Below, piece by piece: positions 28,169 to 37,533 of a DNA stretch of 64,000 bases. The notes beneath the pieces were generated by a model, which did not search any database, was not told the origin of the DNA, and saw only the letters and a list, made by a program, of their open reading frames with translations. How positions within the stretch are numbered: the stretch's first letter is position 1; each line of letters starts with the position of its first letter. The translations under genes and the position numbers were made by a program. Source of the stretch: Paracoccaceae bacterium (GTDB lineage: Bacteria > Pseudomonadota > Alphaproteobacteria > Rhodobacterales > Rhodobacteraceae); assembly GCA_018607905.1 (NCBI GenBank), contig JABBAP010000024.1, forward strand, positions 100,975 through 164,974, written 5' to 3'.

Positions 28169-28432
28169 ATGAACGTCAATTCAATTATCAACATGATCCT
28201 TCGCATCATCATGCGCAAAGGGATCAATGCAGGCATCAACAAAGGCATGCACGCCATGCGCGGTGGCGGTGGAAATCAATCGCGCGGTCGCGCAAACCAA
28301 GCAGCCCCACAGCAAATGATGTCCCCAGAAGAACAGGCCGATTTCGACGAGTTTAAACGCCAAAAGAAAGAAGCCCGCCGCGCTGAAAACAAAGCTAAGC
28401 ACAAACAACAGAACACAATCGAACGGATGTAA
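28169..28432 (+). CDS. Small basic Gly/Arg/Gln-rich protein, function unknown
   Basis: 87 residues preceded by GAGGAG. An amphipathic N-terminus (MNVNSIINMILRIIMRKG) leads into a Gly/Arg/Gln linker. A charged helix EEQADFDEFKRQKKEARRAENKAK ends the protein. Compositional features suggest a membrane-peripheral or nucleic-acid-contacting role, by inference only. Lies 81 bases after scpB and six bases before the FAD monooxygenase. Confidence 0.75.
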   Translation: MNVNSIINMILRIIMRKGINAGINKGMHAMRGGGGNQSRGRANQAAPQQMMSPEEQADFDEFKRQKKEARRAENKAKHKQQNTIERM

Positions 28433-28437
28433 TCCCC

Positions 28438-29505
28438 GTGTCTGCGCCCAAAATCTTGATTGTGGGCGCTGGCCCAACAGGATTGGCCGCAGCGATTGAA
28501 CTGGCCCGCGCCGGTATCATTCCCACCATTATTGATCGCAAATCTGGCCCCTCTGGCCTGTCACGTGCTGTCGGGATTCTTCCTGCCACGATGCACAGTT
28601 TGCACCCTTCGGGTGCAGCGCCAAAAATCGCAGCGGCTGCGGTGCGTATCAGCGGTATGCGCATTCACAAAGGCGCGCAGCAGCTTTTGCATCTTCCTTT
28701 GCCGATCTGCGATGATCCCTATCACCAGATGTTTGGCCTTCCCCAAAACCAAACCGAAGCGATCCTGCGCGAGACCTTTGAAACACTTGGCGGGCACGTC
28801 AATTTTGGCCAATCGCTTACCTCCATTTCACAAAACGATCATACCGTCACCGCATTGATCGAGGACGCTTCACAAACATTCGATTACGTCATCGCAGCCG
28901 ATGGCATTCACAGTCGGATCAGACGCGGCCTCAGCCTCGATTATCGCGGTTTTGATGCACCGGGAGAATGGTCCATTGCAGATGTTGAAGTCTCCAGTCT
29001 ACGTGACCACGCCGCCGCCCGCGTTTTCCTGCTCCCAGCTGGAAAAGCAGCCCTCATCCTTCCGCTTAGCGAAACACGCATACGGATCGTGTCGAACCTA
29101 TCAGATGCACTTGGCGCCATTCCAATTCCGCTCGACATCACCAAAACATATCGCACAGGTACGTTCACCGTTTCAGTGCGCCAAATCGAACGCTACCGGG
29201 CAGGGCGGGTGTTTTTTGCAGGTGATGCTGCCCATTGCCACAGCCCCATCGGCGGGCGGGGCATGAACCTTGGAATTGTTGATGCTGTCGATCTTGCAGG
29301 TCGTTTTGCATCGGGAGACTTGGACGGATATCACAACAGTCGCCACAGCGAGGGCAAACGCATCATGGACTTTAGTGAAAATGCCCGCGCCACATTGACC
29401 AGCAAAAACAAGCTAACCCGCGCCGCTGCGTTTACCGCGATGCGCGTTGCAAATCACCTTCCGCTGTTGAAACGCAAGGCGGTCGAAAACATGCTAACAC
29501 TTTGA
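28438..29505 (+). CDS. FAD-dependent monooxygenase (aromatic hydroxylase type)
   Basis: Flavoprotein of the PHBH/UbiH-like class. The GTG start (28438) gives 355 residues. The dinucleotide-binding motif IVGAGPTGLAAAIELARAG is at residues 7-25, the DG motif VIAADGIHSRIRRG is central, and FFAGDAAHCHSPIGGRGMN (about 260-278) is the second FAD-binding motif. The substrate cannot be predicted. Convergent with the dCTP deaminase gene. Confidence 0.88.
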   Translation: MSAPKILIVGAGPTGLAAAIELARAGIIPTIIDRKSGPSGLSRAVGILPATMHSLHPSGAAPKIAAAAVRISGMRIHKGAQQLLHLPLPICDDPYHQMFGLPQNQTEAILRETFETLGGHVNFGQSLTSISQNDHTVTALIEDASQTFDYVIAADGIHSRIRRGLSLDYRGFDAPGEWSIADVEVSSLRDHAAARVFLLPAGKAALILPLSETRIRIVSNLSDALGAIPIPLDITKTYRTGTFTVSVRQIERYRAGRVFFAGDAAHCHSPIGGRGMNLGIVDAVDLAGRFASGDLDGYHNSRHSEGKRIMDFSENARATLTSKNKLTRAAAFTAMRVANHLPLLKRKAVENMLTL

Positions 29506-29511
29506 TCAGGA

Positions 29512-30591
29512 TTAACTTTTGAAATGTTTGGACAGTTTCAAACCCTGTCCCTGATAGTTCGATTTCAAATCAGCGCCGTATAAAACATCGGGCACTTGTG
29601 CCATCTTTTCGTACACCAAACGCCCCACACTTTGCCCATGTTCCAGCGCAAACGGCGCTTCGTGACAGCGCACTTCCAACACACCGCGTGATCCCGTGCC
29701 ACCCGCCGCTGAATGCCCAAAGCCGGGATCAAAGAAGCCCGCATAATGCACACGGAATTCCCCAACCATCGCCAAATACGGTGCCATTTCTGCGGCGCAA
29801 TCTGGCGGGATATGAACCGCTTCACGACTGACCAGAATATAAAATGCGCCAGGGTCCAGAATAATTCCGCCCGTGTGGCTGATCACAGGTTCCCAAAATT
29901 CGGCAGGGTCGTAATGCCCGATTAGATCCAGATCAATCAGCCCCGTGTGCGGCTTGGCGCGGTAGCCAACCAACCCAGCATCATCACCGTTCAGGTCAAC
30001 CGAAAATCCTAGGCCGCCGTCAATCTGCGCCACGCCGTCAACCAAACCAACCGTTTCGTGCATCGACGTTAGCGTGTCATCGGACAGCACAGATTTCCCA
30101 TTGCGAAACCGTATCTGGTTCAACCGCATACCTGGGCGCACCAGCACAGAAAAACTACGCGGGCTGATCTCGGCGTACAACGGCCCCGTATAGCCCTTAC
30201 CGATGCGATCAAATTCGATCCCGCGATCAATAATGCAGCGTGTAAACAGATCAAGCCGCCCCGTGGAAGACTTTGCATTTGCAACCGCATTCACGCCAGC
30301 GGGCAGGGACAGGCTCTCCATCAAAGGGACCACATAAACGCAGCCCTTTTCCAGAACCGCACCATCCGACAGATCAATTTCGTGCATCTTGAATTCTTCA
30401 AGGCGCTCTGCAACCGTGCGATCCGTTCCCGTTAGAAACGACGCGCGCACACGCCACGCCTTGGTGCCAAGACGAAGGTCCAACGACGCGGGTTGAATTT
30501 GGCCGTCAACAGGGGGCGCATCGCACGTGATCTCGCCACGTTCCAACATGCCCGCAATGGCTTGGCTCGACAGAACACCTTGATCGTTCAT
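29512..30591 (-). CDS. dcd: dCTP deaminase, double-length type
   Basis: Deaminates dCTP to dUTP for thymidylate synthesis. Its 359 residues, about twice the E. coli Dcd length, match the duplicated-domain alphaproteobacterial form. The first half has DGQIQPASLDLRLG, AKSSTGRLDLF and YAEISPRSFSVLVRPG. The second half repeats the fold with ILDPGAFYILVSREAV and VHYAGFFDPGFGHS. Divergent from the aminotransferase gene. Confidence 0.9.
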   Translation of the reverse strand: MNDQGVLSSQAIAGMLERGEITCDAPPVDGQIQPASLDLRLGTKAWRVRASFLTGTDRTVAERLEEFKMHEIDLSDGAVLEKGCVYVVPLMESLSLPAGVNAVANAKSSTGRLDLFTRCIIDRGIEFDRIGKGYTGPLYAEISPRSFSVLVRPGMRLNQIRFRNGKSVLSDDTLTSMHETVGLVDGVAQIDGGLGFSVDLNGDDAGLVGYRAKPHTGLIDLDLIGHYDPAEFWEPVISHTGGIILDPGAFYILVSREAVHIPPDCAAEMAPYLAMVGEFRVHYAGFFDPGFGHSAAGGTGSRGVLEVRCHEAPFALEHGQSVGRLVYEKMAQVPDVLYGADLKSNYQGQGLKLSKHFKS

Positions 30592-30707
30592 AACTCTTCC
30601 CCCAGAAACTCTGGGATTTATGCGCTAATTTCTTCGCGCACGCACCCCCGAAAATCCCTTGTCATTTGCACGCCACCGCTGTTTTGTGCCAAAAACAGGA
30701 GAGCCCC

Positions 30708-31832
30708 ATGAAAATCGCCCCCTTTGCCGTCGAAATGTGGATGAACGACTGGGAAACCAAGTGTGAATTGAACCTTGCGGAAACCTGCGTAGAATCACTC
30801 ACCATCGCGGAACTCCTCGCGCTTACGGGGCGAAACGACGACAGCTTGTCCGAACTTCTTACCATGAAAATGACCTACGGCGGCATTGAGGGCTCGGATC
30901 GGCTGCGCAACGCCATCACCACGCTGTATGCAAATCAAAATCCCGAAAACATCGTTACGACGCATGGCACGATTGGTGCAAATGCGCTGATCCATCAAAC
31001 GCTGGTTGAACGTGGCGACAAGGTCATTGCCGTGGTGCCAACCTATCAACAGCATTATTCCATTCCTGCCTCCATCGGCGCAGACGTTCACACCCTGAAA
31101 CTGCGGGCCGATCAGGATTACCTGCCTGATATGGACGCACTGGCTGAAATGGCCACACCCGACACAAAACTTATAGCGATCAACAATCCTAACAATCCGA
31201 CGGGTGCGTTGATGGATCGCGATCAGCTGATGCAAATCGTTGAAATTGCCCGCAAAGCCGACGCATGGCTGCTGTGCGACGAGGTGTATCGCGGCACCAA
31301 CCAACAAGGCGATGGCTTTGCCCCCGCCATTGCCGATCTTTACGAAAAAGGCATCTCTACCGCCTCCATGTCTAAGGCATTTTCGCTTGCTGGCCTGCGT
31401 CTCGGCTGGATCGCAGCACCGCGTGCATTGATCGAACAAGTAATGATCCACCGAGATTACAACACAATTTCCGTAGGCATGATCGATGATCACTTCGCCG
31501 CCCTCGCGCTTGAACACAAAGACGCAGTCATTGGGCGCAGCCAGCGCATCACGCGCGAAAACCTCGAAACACTGGCAAACTGGATCGACCAAGAACCGTT
31601 GATAACATGGGTCAAACCACGGGCAGGGACCACAGCCTTGCTAAACTACGACCTGGATATCCCAAGCCAAGACCTTTGCATCGAAATTTTGAAAGAAACG
31701 GGAGTTATGTTCACGCCGGGCAGTGCGCTCGATATGGAAGGCACCTTACGTATCGGTTTCGCCAACACGCCGTCGATCCTGAAACAAGGCCTCGCGCGGG
31801 TTTCAGAATTCCTTGCGAAACGGGCGCGCTAA
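30708..31832 (+). CDS. Class I/II PLP-dependent aminotransferase
   Basis: Fold-type I aminotransferase of 374 residues starting MKIAPFAVEMWMNDWE after AGGAGAG. NNPNNPTGA and DEVYRG are cofactor-binding segments, and the Schiff-base lysine sits in STASMSKAFSLAGLRLGW. A group of family members from diverse bacteria shares the FAVEMWMN-LNLAETCVESL N-terminus; substrate not known. The 14 extra upstream codons in frame are not used in this model. Confidence 0.9.
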   Translation: MKIAPFAVEMWMNDWETKCELNLAETCVESLTIAELLALTGRNDDSLSELLTMKMTYGGIEGSDRLRNAITTLYANQNPENIVTTHGTIGANALIHQTLVERGDKVIAVVPTYQQHYSIPASIGADVHTLKLRADQDYLPDMDALAEMATPDTKLIAINNPNNPTGALMDRDQLMQIVEIARKADAWLLCDEVYRGTNQQGDGFAPAIADLYEKGISTASMSKAFSLAGLRLGWIAAPRALIEQVMIHRDYNTISVGMIDDHFAALALEHKDAVIGRSQRITRENLETLANWIDQEPLITWVKPRAGTTALLNYDLDIPSQDLCIEILKETGVMFTPGSALDMEGTLRIGFANTPSILKQGLARVSEFLAKRAR

Positions 31833-31854
31833 AACCAGAAAAAATGGGAGTTTT

Positions 31855-31931
31855 TGGTCGGGCTAGCAGGATTCGAACCTGCGACCTCTCGTCCCCCAGA
31901 CGAACGCGCTACCAAGCTGCGCTATAGCCCG
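31855..31931 (-). tRNA. tRNA-Pro (GGG)
   Basis: 77-nt cloverleaf on the minus strand with acceptor arms CGGGCTA/TAGCCCG, anticodon stem TTCGT/ACGAG and loop CTGGGGG (anticodon GGG). The T-arm is GCAGG TTCGAAT CCTGC, with discriminator A and encoded CCA. Confidence 0.94.
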
Positions 31932-32011
31932 ACTAATTCGCAGCGCCACCGCGCTGCATGTTTTTGTGATGTAAGGGGTCTAAGCCACGACCGCAAGCCA
32001 GAAACCGCGTG

Positions 32012-32797
32012 TTAACGCGCGCGTTGCTCTTGCTGCTTTCTGGCACGTTTCATCGAATTGCGCGCCATCCGTAAGCTGTAATACAGCGTTTCAATTTCAC
32101 CCATCGCACCTGCATCATAATCCATCGCAGGGCGAATGCGGTACGGCACAAATTTAATGCCATCGGGAACCAAATCCGCCCATTCTTTCGCGTCACTGTC
32201 TTCTGCTTGCTTTTCAGCCGCCGCTTGCTTGACTGCCTCGACCCGTGCAGCCTCAGTCGCTCTGACCTTGGCCATCGCCTCATGTGTTTCGTCAGCTATG
32301 CTCACGGCTGCCTCCTTTGGTGCGGCTTGTTCAGCAGTCTCGCTGTCGGTTTCATCATCATCCACATTCTGTGCGGTGTCTTGGGCGATTTTGCCTTTTT
32401 TAACAACCCGAACTTCTACCGCAGGCGCTTTCTTTTGGGCCTTTGGTTTTGATTTCACAATTTGATCGATTTCGGCGGTGTCATCCGCATCCGCTTTAGA
32501 CGGGGGCGAAACCACCTGCGTGTCCAGATCAAAAGAAACACTCATGACATGCTTTACACCGTGTGTCTTCAATAAACCCTTTACGTGCTTGATGGATTTA
32601 TCGTCAAAGTGCAGCAATTGCTTGATGCCGCCCAACAGCAGCATGTCGTCGGGGCGGTAATACCGCCGCCCGCCTGCGCGTTTCACAGGTTTGATCTGTG
32701 GAAAGCGGCTCTCCCAAAACCGCAAAACATAGGTCGGAGTATCCAGCCATTCAGAGACCTCCGAAATGGTTCGAAACGCGTCAGGTGATTTACTCAT
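32012..32797 (-). CDS. MerR-family transcriptional regulator
   Basis: The 261-residue protein has an N-terminal MerR winged helix (about 7-80): [27 protein letters not shown] followed by [19 protein letters not shown] long charged Ala/Glu/Lys linker and a C-terminal helical part with many Arg residues follow, without a metal- or ligand-binding signature. Downstream of ihfA on the same strand, a pairing that is common in alphaproteobacteria. Target unknown. Confidence 0.9.
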   Translation of the reverse strand: MSKSPDAFRTISEVSEWLDTPTYVLRFWESRFPQIKPVKRAGGRRYYRPDDMLLLGGIKQLLHFDDKSIKHVKGLLKTHGVKHVMSVSFDLDTQVVSPPSKADADDTAEIDQIVKSKPKAQKKAPAVEVRVVKKGKIAQDTAQNVDDDETDSETAEQAAPKEAAVSIADETHEAMAKVRATEAARVEAVKQAAAEKQAEDSDAKEWADLVPDGIKFVPYRIRPAMDYDAGAMGEIETLYYSLRMARNSMKRARKQQEQRAR

Positions 32798-32815
32798 GTT
32801 CGGTCCTGCCAGTGC

Positions 32816-33118
32816 TTAGGACTTGTTACCGTTTGCCACACGGTCTTTCATTAGATGGCTTGGGCGAAACGTCAAAACACGGCGCGGTCGAATAGGAACC
32901 TCTTCGCCAGTCTTTGGGTTGCGGCCAATCCGTTCGGTCTTGTCACGGATGCTGAACGTACCGAAAGACGAAATCTTCACGTTCTCTCCACTCACCAACG
33001 CATTGGAAATATTATCCAAAACGCTTTCTACCAAATCAGCAGATTCGTTGCGCGATAATCCCACTTCTCTGAATACAGATTCGCTTAAATCCATTCGTGT
33101 CAAAGTCTTGCCACTCAT
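32816..33118 (-). CDS. ihfA: Integration host factor alpha subunit
   Basis: DNA-bending architectural protein acting as heterodimer with IhfB. The 100 residues match HU/IHF: helix [29 protein letters not shown], then [22 protein letters not shown], which includes the DNA-intercalating Pro arm. Preceded by a 183-base AT-rich gap that contains a perfect IHF consensus site on the same strand. Confidence 0.95.
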   Translation of the reverse strand: MSGKTLTRMDLSESVFREVGLSRNESADLVESVLDNISNALVSGENVKISSFGTFSIRDKTERIGRNPKTGEEVPIRPRRVLTFRPSHLMKDRVANGNKS

Positions 33119-33257
33119 AACTTTCTCCCTAAAGCTGTCAGAACCAGTATTTTGTTTTTTGATTTACGAGTCAACTACAAGGCATTGGTTTTTAAGAAAT
33201 AATTGCCAAGTGCTATAAATCATCTGCCTTGCGATAATTTGATTTAAGTATTGCGCG

Positions 33258-33270
33258 TAAAGCGTTGATT
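33258..33270 (-). promoter_or_regulatory. Perfect IHF consensus site upstream of ihfA
   Basis: Minus-strand sequence AATCAACGCTTTA fits WATCAANNNNTTR at every position. It lies about 140 bases upstream of the ihfA start in an AT-rich gap, suggesting autoregulation. A match is expected about twice by chance in 64 kb, so location is the main support. Confidence 0.5.
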
Positions 33271-33301
33271 TAAATTAAGTAATGTTAAAATTTTAATGAA
33301 A

Positions 33302-34279
33302 TTACCAGCGTAAAACAACTGCGCCCCAGGCTAATCCGCCACCAATTGCTTCGGCGACTAAAACCTGTCCACGCTTAATTTGGCCTCTGTTGTGTGCAAC
33401 AGACAAGGCCAGCGGAATGGACGCGGCGGAGGTATTTCCGTGATCCTGAACCGTTACAACGACCTTTTCCATCGGCACTTTTAACTTCGCAGCCGTGCTC
33501 TTGATGATGCGTAAATTTGCTTGATGTGGCACAACCCAGTCCACATCTTCGTGGCTCAATCCAGCCTTACCAAGTGCCGCGCTCGCCGTCGCTGCCAATT
33601 TAGCAACGGCGTGTTTGAACACCTCTTTGCCTTCCATCACCAAATGGCCCGTGGTCTGCGTCGATGACACGCCACCGTCCACATACAGCAGGTCATTATA
33701 CTGCCCGTCAGAATTCAAATCTGTCGCCAGAATGCCGCGATCCGATGTATCGCCAGTGCCCTCTTGCGCCTCAAGTATCAGCGCACCTGCGCCATCCCCG
33801 AACAGCACACAGGTCGTGCGATCTTCCCAGTTCATGATGCGGCTAAATGTTTCGGCACCGATCACCAAAACCCGTTTGGCTTGCCCCGAAACGACCAACG
33901 CATTCGCATTGGCCAGCGCGAACGCAAATCCCGCGCAAACCGCTTGAATATCAAAAGCAAAACCGCCGCTCATGCCAATGCGATGCTGCACTTTCGTCGC
34001 CGTGGATGGGAATGTTTGATCGGGGGTCGAGGTCGCCAAAACGATGGCATCAATGTCTGAACCTTGCAAATTCGCGTCTTTCAACGCGGCATTTGCAGCA
34101 TGGACCGCCAGATCGGACGTGAACTCTCCGTCGGCTGCAAAATGACGCCGTTCAATCCCCGAACGGCTTTTGATCCACTCGTCAGATGTTTCCATCCAAT
34201 CCTGAAATTCTTCATTGGGAACAACACGTTTCGGCAAATAGTGGCCCACACCTACAGCAACGGCTCGGATCATACTCAT
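33302..34279 (-). CDS. fabH: Beta-ketoacyl-ACP synthase III
   Basis: Condenses acetyl-CoA with malonyl-ACP to start type II fatty acid synthesis. The 325 residues carry the Cys-His-Asn triad: Cys in [12 protein letters not shown], His in [10 protein letters not shown] and Asn in [11 protein letters not shown]. Follows plsX with a three-base gap, the usual plsX-fabH order. Confidence 0.97.
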   Translation of the reverse strand: MSMIRAVAVGVGHYLPKRVVPNEEFQDWMETSDEWIKSRSGIERRHFAADGEFTSDLAVHAANAALKDANLQGSDIDAIVLATSTPDQTFPSTATKVQHRIGMSGGFAFDIQAVCAGFAFALANANALVVSGQAKRVLVIGAETFSRIMNWEDRTTCVLFGDGAGALILEAQEGTGDTSDRGILATDLNSDGQYNDLLYVDGGVSSTQTTGHLVMEGKEVFKHAVAKLAATASAALGKAGLSHEDVDWVVPHQANLRIIKSTAAKLKVPMEKVVVTVQDHGNTSAASIPLALSVAHNRGQIKRGQVLVAEAIGGGLAWGAVVLRW

Positions 34280-34282
34280 CTG

Positions 34283-35419
34283 TTAGGTGTTCTCGCTACT
34301 CTGTGGCGTTTCAACGATTTCGCCGTTGGCTTCGTCTTCATCTTGGCGGTTCTGCATACCAGATGCAACACGCGCCGCCAGTTTTTCGGTAAACCCAAGC
34401 TGCGCCAATTGAAACGCCAAACGAATGGCCGCTTCTACGCCTGTGGCATCCGCTGCGCCGTGCGATTTGATCACTGTGCCGTTCAACCCCAAGAACACGC
34501 CACCATTGACCTGTCTTGGGTCAATCTTGTCGCGCAAATGGCGCAGTGAACGCAGCACAAACAGGGCCGAAAGTTTTGACAGTAAATTGCGGGTAAAGGC
34601 TTCGCGCATCCGCAATCCAATTAGGCTCGCAGTGCCTTCGCCTGTTTTCAGCGCAACGTTTCCGGTAAATCCATCGGTTACGATCACATCGACTTTGTCA
34701 GAGGGGATATCGCCACCTTCGACAAAACCGACATATTCGAACCCGTTCATTTTGGCGTCTTCGGCAATGATGTCATTGGCTTCATGCAGCTCTGGTTTGC
34801 CTTTGTGATCCTCGGTGCCGACGTTCAGCAATCCGATGCGCGGGCGCTCCAATCCCAAACCATTGCGGGCATAGGATGCGCCCATCAACGCGAAAACTTT
34901 CAAGTCTTGGGCATCCGCGCGAATATCGGCGCCCACGTCCAACATCACGTTAAACCCTTGCGGATTTAGGCTTGGCCACAGAATCGCAATCGCGGGGCGT
35001 TTTACACCTGCTGCTTTGCGCAGACGAATCATCGACAGCGCCATCAGTGCGCCCGTGTTTCCACACGATACCGCAACGCTGGCTTCTTTGGCACGAACAG
35101 CCTCTAGGCAAGACCACATCGACGTGCCTTTGCCATGACGCATCACATGGCTGGGGCGATCGTGCATATCCACAACTTCGTCGGTGTGGCGCACAGAAAC
35201 ACGCCCTGTCAAAACTTTGCGTTTTGCCAAAAGGGGCGTGATCGTCGGCTCGTCGCCATGAACGATAAAGCTGATTTGTGGGTTTTTTCTGGCGGCACGT
35301 GACATGCCATCAATGACAACGGCGACTCCAAGGTCGCCGCCCATTGCATCAACAGAAATGACTGTTTTTGCTGCAGAATTTTTCACAGAAGAGGGGCTGA
35401 TAGCTACGCTTGTCTGCAT
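34283..35419 (-). CDS. plsX: Phosphate acyltransferase PlsX
   Basis: Converts acyl-ACP to acyl-phosphate for phospholipid synthesis. The 378 residues include SVDAMGGDLGVAVV, VSCGNTGALMAL, NVGTEDHKGKPE and VTDGFTGNVALKT. An Ala/Ser-rich stretch of about 18 residues precedes the usual family start; the ATG at 35419 is retained. Lies between rpmF and fabH. Confidence 0.95.
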   Translation of the reverse strand: MQTSVAISPSSVKNSAAKTVISVDAMGGDLGVAVVIDGMSRAARKNPQISFIVHGDEPTITPLLAKRKVLTGRVSVRHTDEVVDMHDRPSHVMRHGKGTSMWSCLEAVRAKEASVAVSCGNTGALMALSMIRLRKAAGVKRPAIAILWPSLNPQGFNVMLDVGADIRADAQDLKVFALMGASYARNGLGLERPRIGLLNVGTEDHKGKPELHEANDIIAEDAKMNGFEYVGFVEGGDIPSDKVDVIVTDGFTGNVALKTGEGTASLIGLRMREAFTRNLLSKLSALFVLRSLRHLRDKIDPRQVNGGVFLGLNGTVIKSHGAADATGVEAAIRLAFQLAQLGFTEKLAARVASGMQNRQDEDEANGEIVETPQSSENT

Positions 35420-35443
35420 ATCTGATCAGCCAATCCCCTACGC

Positions 35444-35650
35444 TTATGCTGCGTCTTCGTCGATGTCGATGTCTTCTACAACAGCAACAACTTCACGATC
35501 AGCATAGTGGCCACAAGCGCCACAAACGTGGTGCGGGCGTTTCAGCTCGCCACAGTTTTGGCATTCGTTCGGATTGTCTGCAACCAAGCTATCATGGGAA
35601 CGACGGTTTCCGCGACGGGAACGGGTGATTTTGCTTTTTGGGACAGCCAT
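35444..35650 (-). CDS. rpmF: 50S ribosomal protein L32
   Basis: Protein of 68 residues starting [17 protein letters not shown], with CxxC pairs in ECQNCGEL and VCGACGHY that form a zinc ribbon. The acidic C-terminus is family-typical. Upstream of plsX-fabH, the widely conserved rpmF-plsX-fabH order. Confidence 0.97.
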   Translation of the reverse strand: MAVPKSKITRSRRGNRRSHDSLVADNPNECQNCGELKRPHHVCGACGHYADREVVAVVEDIDIDEDAA

Positions 35651-35801
35651 GTCACAACCTCAATTTACTGCGGGCATTTTACCCGGATGAGCGACCGTCT
35701 AACCCCTGTTCACGATAAGAACAAGGCGTCTTTGGCCGCTTGAATACAAGAAGCGCGAAAATACAAAGAAAATGTGGTTTCGCAACCCCTTAATAGGAAC
35801 C

Positions 35802-36371
35802 TTATTCGTCTTTTTCTAGCTTTTCTTTTAGCGCAGCCAGCCCAGCAAAGGGTTTTGTATCTTCGTCCGTCATTGGTTTGACACCGGGTTCGCTAAATAC
35901 CGCATCATCCAACCCGGCATCGCTCGTGCGCGGATAGAGGGGCAAGGCCAAAGCCAATGCCTCAACTGCAATGGCCACGAGGTCGATTATCTCTGGAACA
36001 GGTTCTGATTCGACGTCCTCGTCCATCTCGGACACGCTATCGGGGTCAGGTTCTTCCCATTTGGAGGTGAAAACACGGTTAACAGGCGAATCAATGCGCG
36101 TTTTCACAGGGTCTAGCGTCACAACACAGGCCTGCGTGGCCGACGCGCCTAAATCCGCGCTCAAAACCCAGTCAGACTTGCCACGCGGCGTTAACGTGCC
36201 AACAAACCGCAGTTTTTGCAGATCCACCAACGCCAACTGCTCAACAGCTCTTGTTTTCTGATCATCATCGAAAACAATTTCAAAAGAAATTTCACGCCCA
36301 GTCGGCATTTCAGCCACGATCAAAACGGGGTCTGTGACTTTTCGTTTCGGTTGCTTTGCAGAACTCGTCAT
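35802..36371 (-). CDS. DUF177 (YceD-like) protein
   Basis: DUF177/YceD proteins precede rpmF across bacteria and are implicated in 23S rRNA accumulation. This 189-residue homologue has the central CVVTLDPVKTRIDSPVNRVF segment, an acidic EEPDPDSVSEMDEDVE stretch and the IDLVAIAVEALALALPLYPR core. The C-terminus ends in FAGLAALKEKL. The position 151 bases before rpmF supports the assignment. Confidence 0.9.
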   Translation of the reverse strand: MTSSAKQPKRKVTDPVLIVAEMPTGREISFEIVFDDDQKTRAVEQLALVDLQKLRFVGTLTPRGKSDWVLSADLGASATQACVVTLDPVKTRIDSPVNRVFTSKWEEPDPDSVSEMDEDVESEPVPEIIDLVAIAVEALALALPLYPRTSDAGLDDAVFSEPGVKPMTDEDTKPFAGLAALKEKLEKDE

Positions 36372-36492
36372 TTTACGCCCACCATTTCACTTATTTTGCG
36401 CATTTTCATTGCACTTTGTTCCAAGATATTTGATTGTCGCCCAAGAGCAAGGTACGTCGCGCAAGTGGCACAACATACGGGGCACAAGCAAT

Positions 36493-36960
36493 ATGCAATT
36501 CGCGCTTGGCACGAAGATCAAGAATTTCGCAGCAGGCATTGCCCTGATCGGGCTGTCGGCCTGTTCTGCAACTTATACCAATCACGGGTACGTCCCAACC
36601 GATGTGGAACTGGAAAATGTTCTCGTGGGATCAGATTCGCGCGGCACGGTCGAAGAGGTTATAGGGCGGCCATCCTCTACGGGCGTTTTGTCCGATGGGG
36701 CCTGGTACTATATTTCCAGCCGCGTGCGGTATTACACCTACAACAAACCCGAAATTGTTGAACGCACGATCCTTGCGATTTCGTTTGATGCCAACGACAC
36801 GGTTTCAAATATCGAACGCTTCGGGCTCGAAGACGGCAAAGTCGTTCAATTCAGCCGTCGTGTTACGGATTCGGGTGTGGGTGGCACATCGTTCTTCAAA
36901 CAGATCATCGGCAACTTCGGCAACTTTGCCCCAGAAGCCTTGACCGGAGAACAGGGATAA
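36493..36960 (+). CDS. bamE: Outer membrane protein assembly factor BamE
   Basis: Lipoprotein of the BAM complex. The 155 residues open with a lipoprotein signal ending IGLSACSATY (lipid-modified Cys near residue 23). The SmpA/OmlA fold follows, with GTVEEVIGRPSSTGVLSDGAWYYIS. The frame is open upstream by 53 codons into the antisense DUF177 gene; the ATG at 36493 fits the signal peptide. Works with the LptD/SurA envelope group at 4-10 kb. Confidence 0.92.
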   Translation: MQFALGTKIKNFAAGIALIGLSACSATYTNHGYVPTDVELENVLVGSDSRGTVEEVIGRPSSTGVLSDGAWYYISSRVRYYTYNKPEIVERTILAISFDANDTVSNIERFGLEDGKVVQFSRRVTDSGVGGTSFFKQIIGNFGNFAPEALTGEQG

Positions 36961-36971
36961 AAAGCGCGTAA

Positions 36972-37003
36972 AAAAGGCGAACACATCGTACGGTTCGCCT
37001 TTT
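36972..37003 (+). terminator. Intrinsic terminator after bamE
   Basis: Perfect 11-bp stem AAAAGGCGAAC/GTTCGCCTTTT with a 10-base loop, and a T-run in the 3' arm. Lies 12 bases after the bamE stop and 18 bases before the convergent msrB stop, so it may act in both directions. Confidence 0.88.
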
Positions 37004-37020
37004 GGTTACGATGTCTTTTT

Positions 37021-37416
37021 TCAGACCTGTTCTTTAAACGTCATCGCAACGCCGTTCATGCAGTACCGCAATCCTGTCGGCCGTGGCCCATCTGGAAACA
37101 CATGCCCTAGATGCGCGTCACACCGTGCGCACACAACTTCGGTACGGCGCATGAACCAACCATTGTCTTCGTGCTCATCCACCGCATCCCCGTCTTTGGG
37201 CTGATAAAACGATGGCCAACCCGTGCCGCTGTCAAATTTGGAATCCGCATCAAACAGGGCTGCATCACAGCACACACAATGAAACATTCCGTCTGCTTTT
37301 GGATAATTGTCGTTGGTAAAGGCACGCTCAGTGCCAGCCTTGCGCGTTACCTTAAAGGCAAGATCGGACAACTGTTCGCGCCATTCAGCGTCGGTCTTTT
37401 CGATTTTCTCAACCAT
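37021..37416 (-). CDS. msrB: Peptide methionine-R-sulfoxide reductase
   Basis: Repairs Met-R-sulfoxide. The 131 residues show [10 protein letters not shown] and [14 protein letters not shown] (four zinc-binding cysteines) and the catalytic Cys in [11 protein letters not shown]. The frame is open 30 codons upstream, but the ATG at 37416 ([16 protein letters not shown]), with GGAAAGG upstream, matches the family N-terminus. Convergent with bamE, divergent from the acyltransferase. Confidence 0.94.
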   Translation of the reverse strand: MVEKIEKTDAEWREQLSDLAFKVTRKAGTERAFTNDNYPKADGMFHCVCCDAALFDADSKFDSGTGWPSFYQPKDGDAVDEHEDNGWFMRRTEVVCARCDAHLGHVFPDGPRPTGLRYCMNGVAMTFKEQV

Positions 37417-37533
37417 TTCACGGACCTTTCCGTCTAAATATTCCAAATCGTAACATTGTCGTTTTCGTCTTGAACACATAACTATAGCAAAACGCCTGTT
37501 CAACAACGGGCTATCATCAACTTTTGGTGTCTA

